From: Branchiostoma floridae
Lineage: Eukaryota; Chordata; Leptocardii; Amphioxiformes; Branchiostomatidae
DNA length: 64,000 nucleotides
Direction of reading: 5' to 3'
Assembly (NCBI RefSeq): GCF_000003815.2
Contig: NC_049979.1
Location: forward strand, 16,240,900 to 16,304,899
Position numbers and translations under genes: made by a program. Positions within the stretch are counted from its first letter, which is position 1. Every line of letters starts with the position of its first letter. The notes beneath the pieces are model-generated. The model was not told where the DNA came from. It saw nothing but the letters and a program-made list of their open reading frames with translations, and did not search any database. Of the stretch, positions 49,550 to 61,900 are shown piece after piece.

Positions 49550-52500
49550 TTATAGTTCATCATTTTTCTCTTGTCTGTCGTGTGCGTCTTCTGGCTGTTT
49601 TTCTTCTTTAGCTGAAAAAAGATAACAAAAGGGTTACCTGAAATTTCTATTGTACAATGTATGTCTAACAAGAAAGTAAGATGTCATTGTTGCAGTGCAC
49701 AATAGTGAAAAGAAAAAAGCCCAAGGAAAGTAAAAGCAGAAGTGCGCCTACATTGAGTTGGTGCAGCCTCTAGTTGCAGTTCTTCAGACTCATCCCCTTG
49801 TCTGTCCCCACCCTCTGTGTCCCCACCTTCAGCACCCGCACCATTCTCATTATCAGGACCAGGACCATCACCCTCACCCTCAGTAGATGACTTATCTAAC
49901 AAAGAAAATCTTTTATGATCAACACAAATTGGCAGTTTAGATGTGTAAGAATAGAAGGACAGAGTCAGTATAGTACGCACTGGGACTTTTTATCCATGCA
50001 AGCATGTCTGGTTTTCACTAACCTGCATCAGTTTCAGGTGCTGCTTCTTGAGTCTCTACAGGTTCAATGGTGGGATCACCTGAAATGGCAGGCAGAGTAA
50101 GATGCAATATTGACAGCCACAGCAATAAGAATAAGTACTTCAAACAGTGACATATATTAACTTACCATTAAACATACAACAATAAATATCTCCAATAGAC
50201 ATTTCACAATCTTAGGAGCATTATGATGGTGGTGTGTTATAGACACAAGACAAGGTCATTTCCTTGTTTTTCTTTTGTCTGAAGTTGACACCCTTGAAAG
50301 ACAATGTACTCTCTCTCTCTAAAATATAAAGATACTTACCATCTCCTGCTTTATCTTTGATGGAGTCATCTGAAGTGATAGTGTCATTCTCTGGCTTTAA
50401 GTTTTCATCCTTAGTATTATTGCTACTTGCTGTTTCATTAGTGGCAGTTTTGTTGGCAGATTTCTCTGGCTTCTTGACAGGCGGCCTGTAGTTCTTAAGT
50501 TTATTCAACAGGTAAGCAACTTCCCGCTGCAGATCCTTGTCTTTTTCTTCCACTTCTTTTGAGGTGAAAACAGCTTCCTCGTGACAAGCTTTTCCCTTTT
50601 GCTGTTTTACCATGCTGCTCCTCCAGGCCTGTGGACATAAGAAACAAACATGAAGTAAATGTGACTGAGTAGGAGTTAATTGTATTGATAACAGCTTGAC
50701 ATTTGTTAGTCTCATAGTTATCATGATACAAGTACATTAAGGTGAAAATACTAATGATGATATTACACAGCAGTGCTTGTCATTCTTGAATCGAAAATCA
50801 TAAGTCAAAATTTACTTGAAAGTAAAGAAGCAAATTCTGTCTAGTCTAAAATGTTGTTGTAAAAGATGTGCTGAAATCAATACGTACATGTTCAACTATG
50901 TGGTGTGATAAAGAACCCAAAAGGCTTACTTTTGTGTCATTAATAAGAGTTGCAAGTGTATCCTTTTCCACTTGTGTAAAGGCTTCTTCAGAGAAGTTTT
51001 GCAGTGTCTTCATGAAGACAGTTGAGTGGTTGAGAGTGTCTTTCAGACCTGCTAGGGCTTTAGGCCGATTTCTGTTTTCCTTCACACGGTCATTGACTGG
51101 TTTGCAAAGCTTCTTCAGCTCTTGTAGTTTTTCCTTATATACCTGGTAAAAAAATCATGACATACTGTGATTAGAATCAAAATTCTACAAACTGTCAATA
51201 AGAACAGGAGTACATAGCAATCAAACTGTCATGACGGAATATGACCAACTGCATGTATGGGATACATGCACCTAAAAAGTATTAATGATAACTATGTATT
51301 ACATGTTTTGCCTTACCGCAGGTGTTGCACTTTCACTCTCATCCTCGTACAGCCAATCAGACATCTCACTCAATCTCGCCCTAATTTGGTCCCTTTCTTC
51401 TTCTACAGCACAGGCCTCATACTCCTCCTGGTACAGCTTGTCCTGCATGTCGACAATGTAGGACTCCAGGGTGTTCAGGGCCTTTGCCTTCAGGGCTCTT
51501 GCAAGGTCTCTTTCCATGAGGACCTTCAATCTGAAAAGACAAATTTGTGAAGAAAAATCAGAGACTAAAATATCCTTGACACTTCAAACAAGTTCTTTGT
51601 TCTGTAAAAGCAGGTAATACTTGTTTGAAGTGTAACTGAAAGCACTACATGTATATGAAGAAACAGAACACCTTACTTCTCAACGGAGGCTTCAAAACTT
51701 GATTTTGATGGATCTTCCAAGTCAAGGATGTTTGTTGTCACTCCAATATCTTCTTTTACAGTAGATGCCTTGGCTACTTTCTTCTCTGGCTCTTTCTTGG
51801 TGGCATTTTTGGCTGCATCCCCCTGCTCTGTCTCATTCTTGGGTTGTGTCTCGGTTTTTTCTTCATCTTTACCACTGTCTTGTGAAGATTCTTCCGATGG
51901 CTTCTCAGAATCTGAATCTGATGAGTCCTGTGTCTGAATGGGGAATGGTGAATAGAAGTAATAAGTACCAAAGATTTTGGTCTATCTACTCATTTTTTCA
52001 TTTTAAGTTAACATGCTTTTATTCATTTCTGTATTCTTTTACCAGGGTATTACTTCTTATATAATGCTAACAGTCGAGTATCCCTTACAAAGATGTCTTC
52101 ATCCCAAAAAAATGCAAACCAATCACATTCAGCAGTGGCTTGTACGCAGAAATCATGCATTGTCAACATATATAGCAAAGCTATTTGGAGGTCACACTTT
52201 ATGTCCACACAACAGAATGTTACCTTCTCGGTCTTTTGCTCCTCTTCACTTGGGGGCTCTTGTTGCTTCTCCTCTTTGTCACCAGATTTATCCTCCCCTG
52301 GAGAGCTTTCCTCTGGCTTCTCCTCAGGCTTCTCTCCTTCTTTCTCTGGGGTCTATTGATTAATGCAAGGATTAAAAGACAGCTATGAGCATCTAGCACA
52401 TGAGAAAAGATGCTGCAACTTATATTAACCACTTAATGCTTTACATAGTGAATGGAACTGCATATCAAATGGGACTGTGTTGAATTCCATAAATGATTTA

Positions 52501-55500
52501 TTCATCTGAAGACATACCTGATCAGGGGTCCCTTCAGGTGCCTCCTGTCCATCTGTCTCCTCCCCTGTACCAACTTCCCCATCTTCCTTCTGATCTGACC
52601 CACCAGTGAAGAAGTTACTGATGGTGCTGCCCAACTCTGCAAGTTGAAGAGCAAGACATTTTGTCCTTGACCGTAAAGAATACGAACAAAGTGCCCCTGT
52701 CTTTTGAGTGTTGACATTAACCTGCTGATACTTGTATCTGAAAAAAATCTGAACTACATAATACAAGCCTACAAACACCTTCCAAGAGACATTTTAGGGT
52801 GTCAACAGACCTAGTATTTCTAGCAAAAATGACATCTAAATATCACAACTTTGTTTGATAAGAAACTGATGGCCATTACTTACTAGCCAGAGTGGACTCC
52901 TCTGCATCCTCACTTCCCTCAGCACCCTCCACTTGCTTCTCAAAGACACTCTCCACCTGTAAACACACATTACAGAATGTTGTAGCCACGACAGCAGTCA
53001 CTATTTGTAATTTGCCATGATTTACTGAAAAGTATCATAAAAGTTTGCTTTACTGGCAGTCTGAGCTACAAGAGTTTCTAACATAAGCAGCCATTTGTCA
53101 AAGGCGTTTCCAGGGTAACTCACCTTGTCTAAGTTAAGGATCCCGCTTTCATCCATTCGGAAGTGTGCCTTGACACCTTTGAACTCTGTGTTAGGCTCTT
53201 CTGCATGCTTTTCTAGTGCAGTTCCAACCCCATCCAACTTAATGGTTGTCAGGTTCATGGATGGAAATGCTCTATGAGAAAACAACAACGAAAACATAAG
53301 TATGCATTGGAAATGATAGTTACTGATAAAGAACCCTAGACTTTGTGGAATTATCTATAACTGATTTCAAGATTTTAAATACATGTAATTTTATCCACAG
53401 AATTGCAGAACCAAATGGTATATGTACGCACTTGATCTCTTCCTCAGGTAGGAAACTGAGGTCACCATAGTTGACATGGAACTCAAAGTCTGTTGTGTGC
53501 TTGTTGAAGGTCATGACTTTCTTCTGTGGGAATGGGTTCATCCTGTTGAACAGTGTCCTACGAACAACCTTGACGCCTTCACTGCCATCCTCGTTTTTGA
53601 TAGGACGAGAGAAATCCACCTACAGCAAAGGGAAGGGGAAACATGAAATCTATATTTGACAAATAATGAACAATATCCTCATAAAACTTAAGATTCTAAC
53701 ATATCACAAATGTTTATTCATCATCGCTGCCAGTGTTACTGTGGCAATGACAATGATTAAAATAATGCCAACAAGTATTCACCTCAATAGGATAAAGTGC
53801 TGCATCTTTGATGACAAACTTTTTGACTCTGTAAGCCTTGCTGAGGAAAGCCGCTTGATAAACACCACCTGTATGTTTAAAATAAAAGCAGATTAACATA
53901 TTGAAACAAATTGAATGTTTACCAAACCTTTTTTGTACAAGCGCATGGTTTAACCTTATTCAATAAACATATACATTAACGTTATAAGGAAATAACTTAC
54001 AGAGAAAAATTAAATCAAATTACAGAACACCTACCCATAGCTGCTGCCTCATCAGCATTCACACTCTTCCCAAGGTCAGGTCTGAAACAAACCAGAAGCA
54101 GGTTTAATCCTTGGGTTTATTTCTACATTTTTTCTTCAGCTATTGACATTGAGTTATTCAAAGGAGATAATATGTTAATGTTCAACCCTACTTTTATCAA
54201 TTTCTCTAACACAATCTCTACTGTCACAACATACCGGTAAGTATGGCAACTTTTGCAGGGTCTTCTACATACATGCATGATTTATCCTTCCTTACCATAA
54301 ATTGATTCACATAAATCAGCAGCTTTACTTACTTTTTGACAGCCTTCAGAAGCGCCTCCTGGACTTTGGGAACACGTGTGCCTCCTCCAAATATGATCAC
54401 CTGATCTATCTCACCCTGTAAAAAGGAACAGAAGGAGTTACACATGCTCCTTTCTCTCAATAATCCCCAGATTAATCATTTCTTTTAATACACTTTTCTT
54501 GCAGTTGCAATCATGAACAGTTTGCACAAGAAAAATTTACTCACTAAAGGTGCACATGGTACAATTATCCACAATCAGAATACACAACTTTAGACCATCT
54601 TCACAAAATCGTAATCAACTGACCATTGTCATGTCTGCAGATTTCAGTGCAGATCTCACAGGTCCGGCCACACGGTCAAACAGGTCAGCACACATTTCTT
54701 CCAACTCTGCTCTGGTCACCTTTGTCCTGAAGTCAATGTCTTCATGAACCCCTTCAATCTGTAGGTGACAACAGGTTGATGAAACCCTGTTCATTCAAGA
54801 AACTAAAAAAAGGAGAATGGCAATATTGACAAACAGGGAGTATACATGCTGATATATCAACTGACCTGTGCCTGATGATCTGAATTTGCACTGAGAACTT
54901 TCTTCACCCGTTTGGCTTCCTTCAGCAGCTTGGCCATAGCCCGTGGTGACTTCCTTATGTCAACACTAGCCTTCTTCTCTTTAGAGAATACATCTGCCAG
55001 ATGGTCTCGCAGACGTAACTCCATTTCAAGGCCACCAAGGTAGCGGTCATGGCTGTGACAAAGTAAACTGAATTGTCATTTCCTTTCCTGTTAAAATTTA
55101 TCATGTAATACATACATCATTTGCAACAATTGATACTGCCAAAGCATGTTTACATTGCTATTTGAGTGCAGTTGGCAACAAAATTTGATGGTAAAAATTA
55201 ATGATGTTTATTCTTAAATGATTAAAACCTTAACTTCAACTTCAGTTGCACTTGAGTGTCTAGGTGCAACTAATGAGTCCAATCCTTTGTTCTGAATAAA
55301 TAGTGGTAAATGCTACATGAAAGTCAATACATCATATTTATCAACAAACACTTCTCTGTTAACTTACCCAACTCCCTTGATAACCAGTTGAGGATGTGTG
55401 TCTGTGATTCCTTTCTCCTTGGTTTTGACCACTTGGTAACCTGTGAAGAGCAGACATATATCATAATTCTAACTACTTCAAGCCCAAAACAGCATAGATT

Positions 55501-55916
55501 AGCATACATCATACATACAGGCAGCTTTTTCATTGGTACAGCAAATCCACATAATCATTAAGACAACAGACATCAAGTCTTTTCCTTTCTGACAAATATG
55601 CCTAGATTGAGATCGATCAATTGTACATGACATGTACCAAACATCCTATTGACCAACAGCAGTACATCCAATGCAATGTTTGACAACAATAACAAAGTTA
55701 TCAACACAATAATACTCATCTACTCTTAAAAGTACTACTACAGGATGATGGACAGACTAATGGCTTGACTGTGAATTACATATTTCTATCTCTGTAGTAA
55801 TGCAATTACATTGAATAACTTTTGGACAATGATACTTCAGAGCAGGACATAAAGTTCAACTTACCCACTATAGTGGCTGTAGTACCAGTGGCACCCATGT
55901 CATAAAACATGATGTG
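49550..55916 (-). CDS. HYOU1: HYOU1 exons 11-29 (rest of ATPase domain, substrate domain, acidic tail, NDEL)
   Basis: Exons: 55865-55916, 55368-55440, 54866-55052, 54624-54758, 54333-54415, 54035-54081, 53783-53868, 53432-53619, 53124-53271, 52884-52956, 52518-52636, 52224-52352, 51677-51933, 51317-51530, 50930-51142, 50340-50628, 50023-50079, 49752-49895, 49550-49611. Exons 20-23 encode the acidic loop ([15 protein letters not shown] and similar), and exons 24-26 the alpha-helical lid. Exons 27-28 form a second acidic region rich in Gly, Glu and Asp. TAA stop at 49550-49552. Confidence 0.94.
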
Positions 55917-58900
55917 CTGAGTAAGAACATACAAGTCATAGGGTTGGAAAAAGACTCAGTTTTATCAGAAATTCAGTAATATGACTAACAGATAAGTACT
56001 TTGTATAATAAATGTAAATATCAATTATAACTGGTCACTGTAAACAGAAAGGCAATATGAAACAAATGTGAGAAAATAATTATCAATTACCTGAATTGTA
56101 GCATTGAACTCTTTTCTTCTGAACACACCATAGTGCAGTGCCACTGGGAAAGCAATGAAAGAGTAAAGTATTTAATATTGATGAAAGAAAAACATCTAAC
56201 AACTCAATGGATGTAACTTTTTGTTGCACTTGTCATTTGGTTACGGTAAGCATCACTACCTACTACATAACATCAACTCTCATAATTTCATTGGGTGCCA
56301 TTATACTGCCACATTAAAAAACAAACATTGCTATTGAGGCCTTCTCAAGATTGTCTTAAATGCCTAAATATCTGAAGTGCATATACCTCAGTATTACTGA
56401 TGCAGTTTCAGGACAAGCAGTAGTTGTTGGTCCACATTTTTTGCACAACTACAAAGCTGCCCAAGGCTGATCAGTATCAGTTAATCTCATCTTACATGGT
56501 AGTGGGCAACATTTGTAAAAGCTGACTAAAAGCAGCTATACCAGTTTGGTGACATTCAGGTCTTTGGAGATTAGCAGCTCAAGGATTCTAAGACTCTCGT
56601 CAACACAGGTGAGAACATATTCAAAGTTATAGAGATAGTTTATTCTGTTTTCATGCTCTATGTCAACTATAGATCTAGATTGCTGCTGAACTTATACACT
56701 TTGTCTCCTTAAAGACTCCCAGATGACCCAATCAGAGGCAAAGTAGGGGCAAAAGGATTGTACAAGGGAAGAGTGAGTATTTGTATGTGTAGGTGCAGGT
56801 GTTGATAGGTAAGTACAAGCTGGCTCTCACAAGACATTCAGACCCCTCCTGAAACAGTGCTTGGCTTAAGCCTTTGATTGAATAGAAATTGTCACAAGAT
56901 TTTCAATGGTATACATGAAAAATTTATGTTCTTCATTACAATATAAAAATCAGTGTCCTAATAACATTTTTCATCTATTTTTTCACATAACATGACAATC
57001 TGAAGTGAAAACCACTCAAAAAGATGATGCCTTCGAATGCACCAGTATGAACATATCATTGTCTCTTTCTAGCTGCTAAGAATTGATTTAGCTTTAAAGA
57101 TAAGATGAGGCAAGGAGGTTATATCAGATATAACCTCCTTGGATGAGGTAAACATAAAAACAGTGCATGGTCTAAAGATGATAATCTGTTTAGGTATATG
57201 ACATATGGCATTGCACTGTACAAATATTGGGATTTATCTAGTGCGAAATAGACGATGATGGCAGATAGGTCTGGCAATGATATGTTATGTGGTAGACAGC
57301 AGCAGTACTGTTAACTGAATGTTTTTATTGCTATAGGTCATCCTAGGAGATCCTTGGGTGATAACTCAAATGTGACCAGGCCTTGGCTTTTGTTTTTAAG
57401 ATTACATAAGGTAATGACACATCTACTTTTGTACAGATGATCGATATTATTGTTGACATACTGCTGGTGAAATATATGTATGTTTATGGCTTATAACAGC
57501 ATTTCAATCAGACATATGTCATCAGGATGACTGAATGTCCTATTTAAGCATCATTATATATCTTACAGGCTGAACAATTTTGAATTCTTACAATGTACGT
57601 TTTGTTTCCTTTTTACAGGGTACAGTCCATTCCACTCTACTAAAATTGTACTGGGAGTTTTACCAAAGAGGCCAAGATTTAGAGATGCACATAAAGAGGG
57701 TTGGGTAACGGTTAGTACTCTTTTCAGTGAGCCAGACAGAGAGACATATCAAATCAATACAACTATGTCACACTTGCTAGGCTATAGTGGGCAAAGACAG
57801 TTACATGAATAATGACAGTTCATGTCATGTTCATTGACAATACGTACATTTGTAATAGCTATTGTTATAGACTGCAGTACTCTAACAAAAGATAAAAGTC
57901 ACAAGAAAGCAGACAAAATGACACCAGGTTCCTTGAATGGCCCTAATGGAGGCAATAACAGTGCATGGACGAGAGTAATGGCTTCACTAAAGGCGGCGAA
58001 AGGTATTCTGCTATCCCTGATGTCAGCCATTTTTCTTTCATTCTGTGCAGAATTCATAGCATTGGCAAGTAAGGCTGGCATACCAGGTTTCCAAATTCTG
58101 TTTTTAATGCGATTGATAGAGCTTCTTACACTTGTTCCTATTCTAGCATTCTGTCGGCCTAAATTAATGGGTGAAAACAGATACCAGAATATCATGTTGT
58201 TCCTATTTGTGATTATTGCAAATTTTGCAGATATTGTGAACTTTCTGTCTTTTACCTACACAGTTCCTGGCATTGCATTTGGTATCATTCAAGGTTCAAT
58301 GCCTTTCTTTGTTTCCTGTATTGGATCTCTGTTCCTAAATGAATCTCTGGGTATCTTAGACATTTGTGCGATTCTCCTAGGCATAACAGGTGTTGTTCTA
58401 CTGGCATTTGGGATGACACATATAGGTGCAATGTCCACCAAGCTACTGTTGTTGTCAATCATCATTCCGGTGCTTGCTTCATTTGCCAATGCACCTGACA
58501 TGATTATGATGCGGTACCTTAGAGGCACACTAGGGATCCCAATAACCACTTCTTTGCTGCATCAAGATTTGTATGGGACAGTGGTATTACTAGCAATAAC
58601 CTACACAGCAGAGACTCCGGTTTGGAAAATGCCATTACGTACAGTGTTATACGTGATAGGACTGGGTGTGAGCAAGTTTCTTGCTATCTTCACTGTCTTT
58701 GCTGCATTGGAAGTGGAAAAAGCATACATCCCAACAGCACTTCGCATGTTTGTGATACCTATCTCTCTGCTGTTGGACTACTGCTTTCTGGAGGAGGTAC
58801 CAAATTCCCTCCAAGTGGCAGGAGTGACCTTGGTGATACTGGGTTTAATCTTAATCAGTGGGTACACATGGTGGACCCATCGTCAAGAGGAACTGCAGAG

Positions 58901-61900
58901 GACACTTCTCGAAACACTCTATTTTGATCCCGACGAGAACTAAGGGATATTTCAGGACAAAGCTCAAAGTTTTCCCTCGTATATACAACCAATGTAGACC
59001 TACTTTTTAATTGTCAAAATCAATGTACGATGTGTCTTGGTTTCGAGGAGTATAATGCTAGTTGACCTTTATTCGCTGGGTAACCTATATATCCGTTACT
59101 TTTAAAAACGTGGTATTTGGGGATATCACGTTGACGGACTTTGGTTTAAAATTGCAATATTTTAGTATAGTGCAGCTTAAAACTACCACCCGTAGACTTG
59201 ATGTGCCTAAATGCACCGTTTTGAAAAACAATGGATATAGATTACCCCGCGAATAAAGGTGAAGCGTTACTATGTAAAGTTGAGGGTATCTCCCTATCTT
59301 TATGTACAATTTAGTACCATTGTAATGGTCTTTTAAGGTGACAATGAATCTTTATTTTGCTAGTAGGTTAATCTACAAATAGTTTATGTTAAAGGAATAA
59401 ATATATAATAAAACCATTGGGAAAGCACTTGTTTCCTTTTTTGTGTGCTTCCAATTGTTTACCTGCTGAGTTATCATTGATGAGTTGTAGCACTGTCAGG
59501 TCCACAAGTTCAGCTGCTCGCATCACAGCACGCCTTTCTGCCTGGTTGAAATACGCTGGGACGGTGATCACGATATGGCGGATTGGCTCCTCTGTAACAC
59601 AGCATTGCAGGGAATTTGAGATAACAGAAACCAAAACACTGTTCATGAACTTATATTGCTGAAATTTCTGATTGACTCAAGACAGGGTGTGATTTTGTGT
59701 TCATGTCTAGAATGCCAAGATGAATATGCACCTGAATGAATCAAGTCTTTAAGAACACTAACATGTTACTGCTGAGAATTACAGTCAGCAACTTTATTTC
59801 TGAATGACAAAGCTGTTCCAGTACCTTTTATGCAAAACAGCAGAAGTAAGTTACATTTACCTGCAAATTGTTCTGCAATCTCTCTTGACCTGTTCAGTAC
59901 CATGCCAAGCACCTCCTCTGGTGAGAACAGGGTATCCCTGTAATAATAAGACAAAAGTACTATAAATCATGAAAATTTCATTGATACAGCTTATATTATC
60001 CATGGGATAGTCTACTGTAGATGACATTGTTAAACAGAGAAGTCAACACTTTCACTTGTAAAATAAATATTGTGACATTTGTGATCAGGTCACTACTTAC
60101 TCATCATGCTTGAACAGGACTGTTCCTAAAAAAAGAGAGAAAACAATGCCATCAGCTAATGCAGAGATCCTTCAAAGTATTAGTAGTTGTCAATGATATT
60201 AACTCAGTATGGAAGATGTGATAGGTAAAATCCTACACTTTGAAACCAAGTCCAATGAAGATAATCATCTCTTTAGAAATTTGGAGTAAGACTCGGTACA
60301 TGTATGTGGCACAACTAAGAATATAATGAGTATCATTATCAGAACAGTTTATGTACAATGATTACAAAGCCAGGTTGCTGCTACTAACCTCTCTCCTCAT
60401 CTTTGACGAGCTCATAATGTGGAAACTGCTGCTGGAACCTGGCCACCTGAGGGCTGTCGTACTTCTGACCCAACACGTGATGTATGTACCGATAGGCCTG
60501 CTTTGGATATTTAACAGCCTGAAAAACAAACAATGACAATGCCTTGTGTCATTGACTTTGACTAAATTAAGAAATTTACATGATAATAGCATACTGAAAC
60601 AGAGCTTTAGTAATGAATAATTTTTCATATGATGCGTCCAGTTTGATGTGTTACGCGTTGTATATTGTTCAAGGTATCCTGTAACATCTATTTGCAAGTT
60701 TCCACTTCAGTAATGTACAACATACAATCAGAAATTATGCTACATCATGTTTTAGTAGAAGTCTTGTAACATGCATACTAAATACCACTGTCTGTACAGT
60801 GCATTCAGCAGAGGAAGATCAAGTACTTACAACAGTCAATGCCTCATTTTCAAACTCCCTTTCTCCATTTCTGATTGAAACCACCACTGGGGTTTTCCTC
60901 TTTGACTCCCTGTAAAATAAAGGAGTGCAGTGTTAGCCATGATAAAAGACATGCCATCTCCTATGGCAACAAAGTCAACTGTTGTGCAAACTGCTGCAGT
61001 GCATATACAAGGCTCAACAGCCAATTAACAAGCTCATATAAGTATGATATAATGTGTTTGGTTCAGAGCCACTGCCACACCTAACAGCAATCCAAATCAA
61101 GTTTTACCACAATTTGCATTTCCAAAGAAGACCAGAGACTTAGGAGGACTTTCTATGTTATATGTACATGATGACAACAAGTCAAATTTCTCAAGAAAAC
61201 TAGACTGATAAGATATGTATCATAATTTCTATTAAAGGGCATACATGTGTAACAGTAAGACTTGGAATGTTACTAACTCCCTCACTTATTTACTCATTCA
61301 TACATGTTGCTTGAAATGTTACTTTAACCCCAAACAATATTCTTATTACTGTATGCAATTTGTTGATTCCCAGCTATGCTGTACTCACTTGTTCAATGCA
61401 ATCTCCATGGGAACACCAGGCTATTGTTGGAAGGCAAACACAGGGCAGAGTAAGAAACAGTACTGGTACAGTGCTGTCATTTCTGGCATGCAACATTCCT
61501 CAACAAAATATCAACATCATTTAAATTATGATTCTATATCATGTAAAAACAACTGACAAATCTATGCTGCTTCGGTAGAGATCAGCATCCTCTGACCATT
61601 CTGATATAACGTCCTTGAATTAGTCACTACATTTAGATATGACTGTCCCTGTTAACTTTTTTTAGTTTAAACACACAATACTGAGATAAATACAAATCTG
61701 GTTAGCAATAAGAGGAGGAAGAACATCTTACCTTGACAATTGCAACCTTCATCCACTCACTGCCCAGATCAACAGACATCACTGCAACACCACCTGCCAA
61801 CAGTAAGAGACAAGTCAGAAAATGAACAAGATTTGTCAGAGGAACTTCCAGCGGAGGTACATGCACATGTACTATAATACAGAAGCTGGGAATATATAGA

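Noticed and set aside
57822..57917. Upstream ATG extending the nested transporter by 32 residues
   Set aside because: A pyrimidine/AG acceptor-like sequence ending at 57877 suggests that the ATG at 57822 lies in an intron, and the added residues do not look like the family N-terminus.
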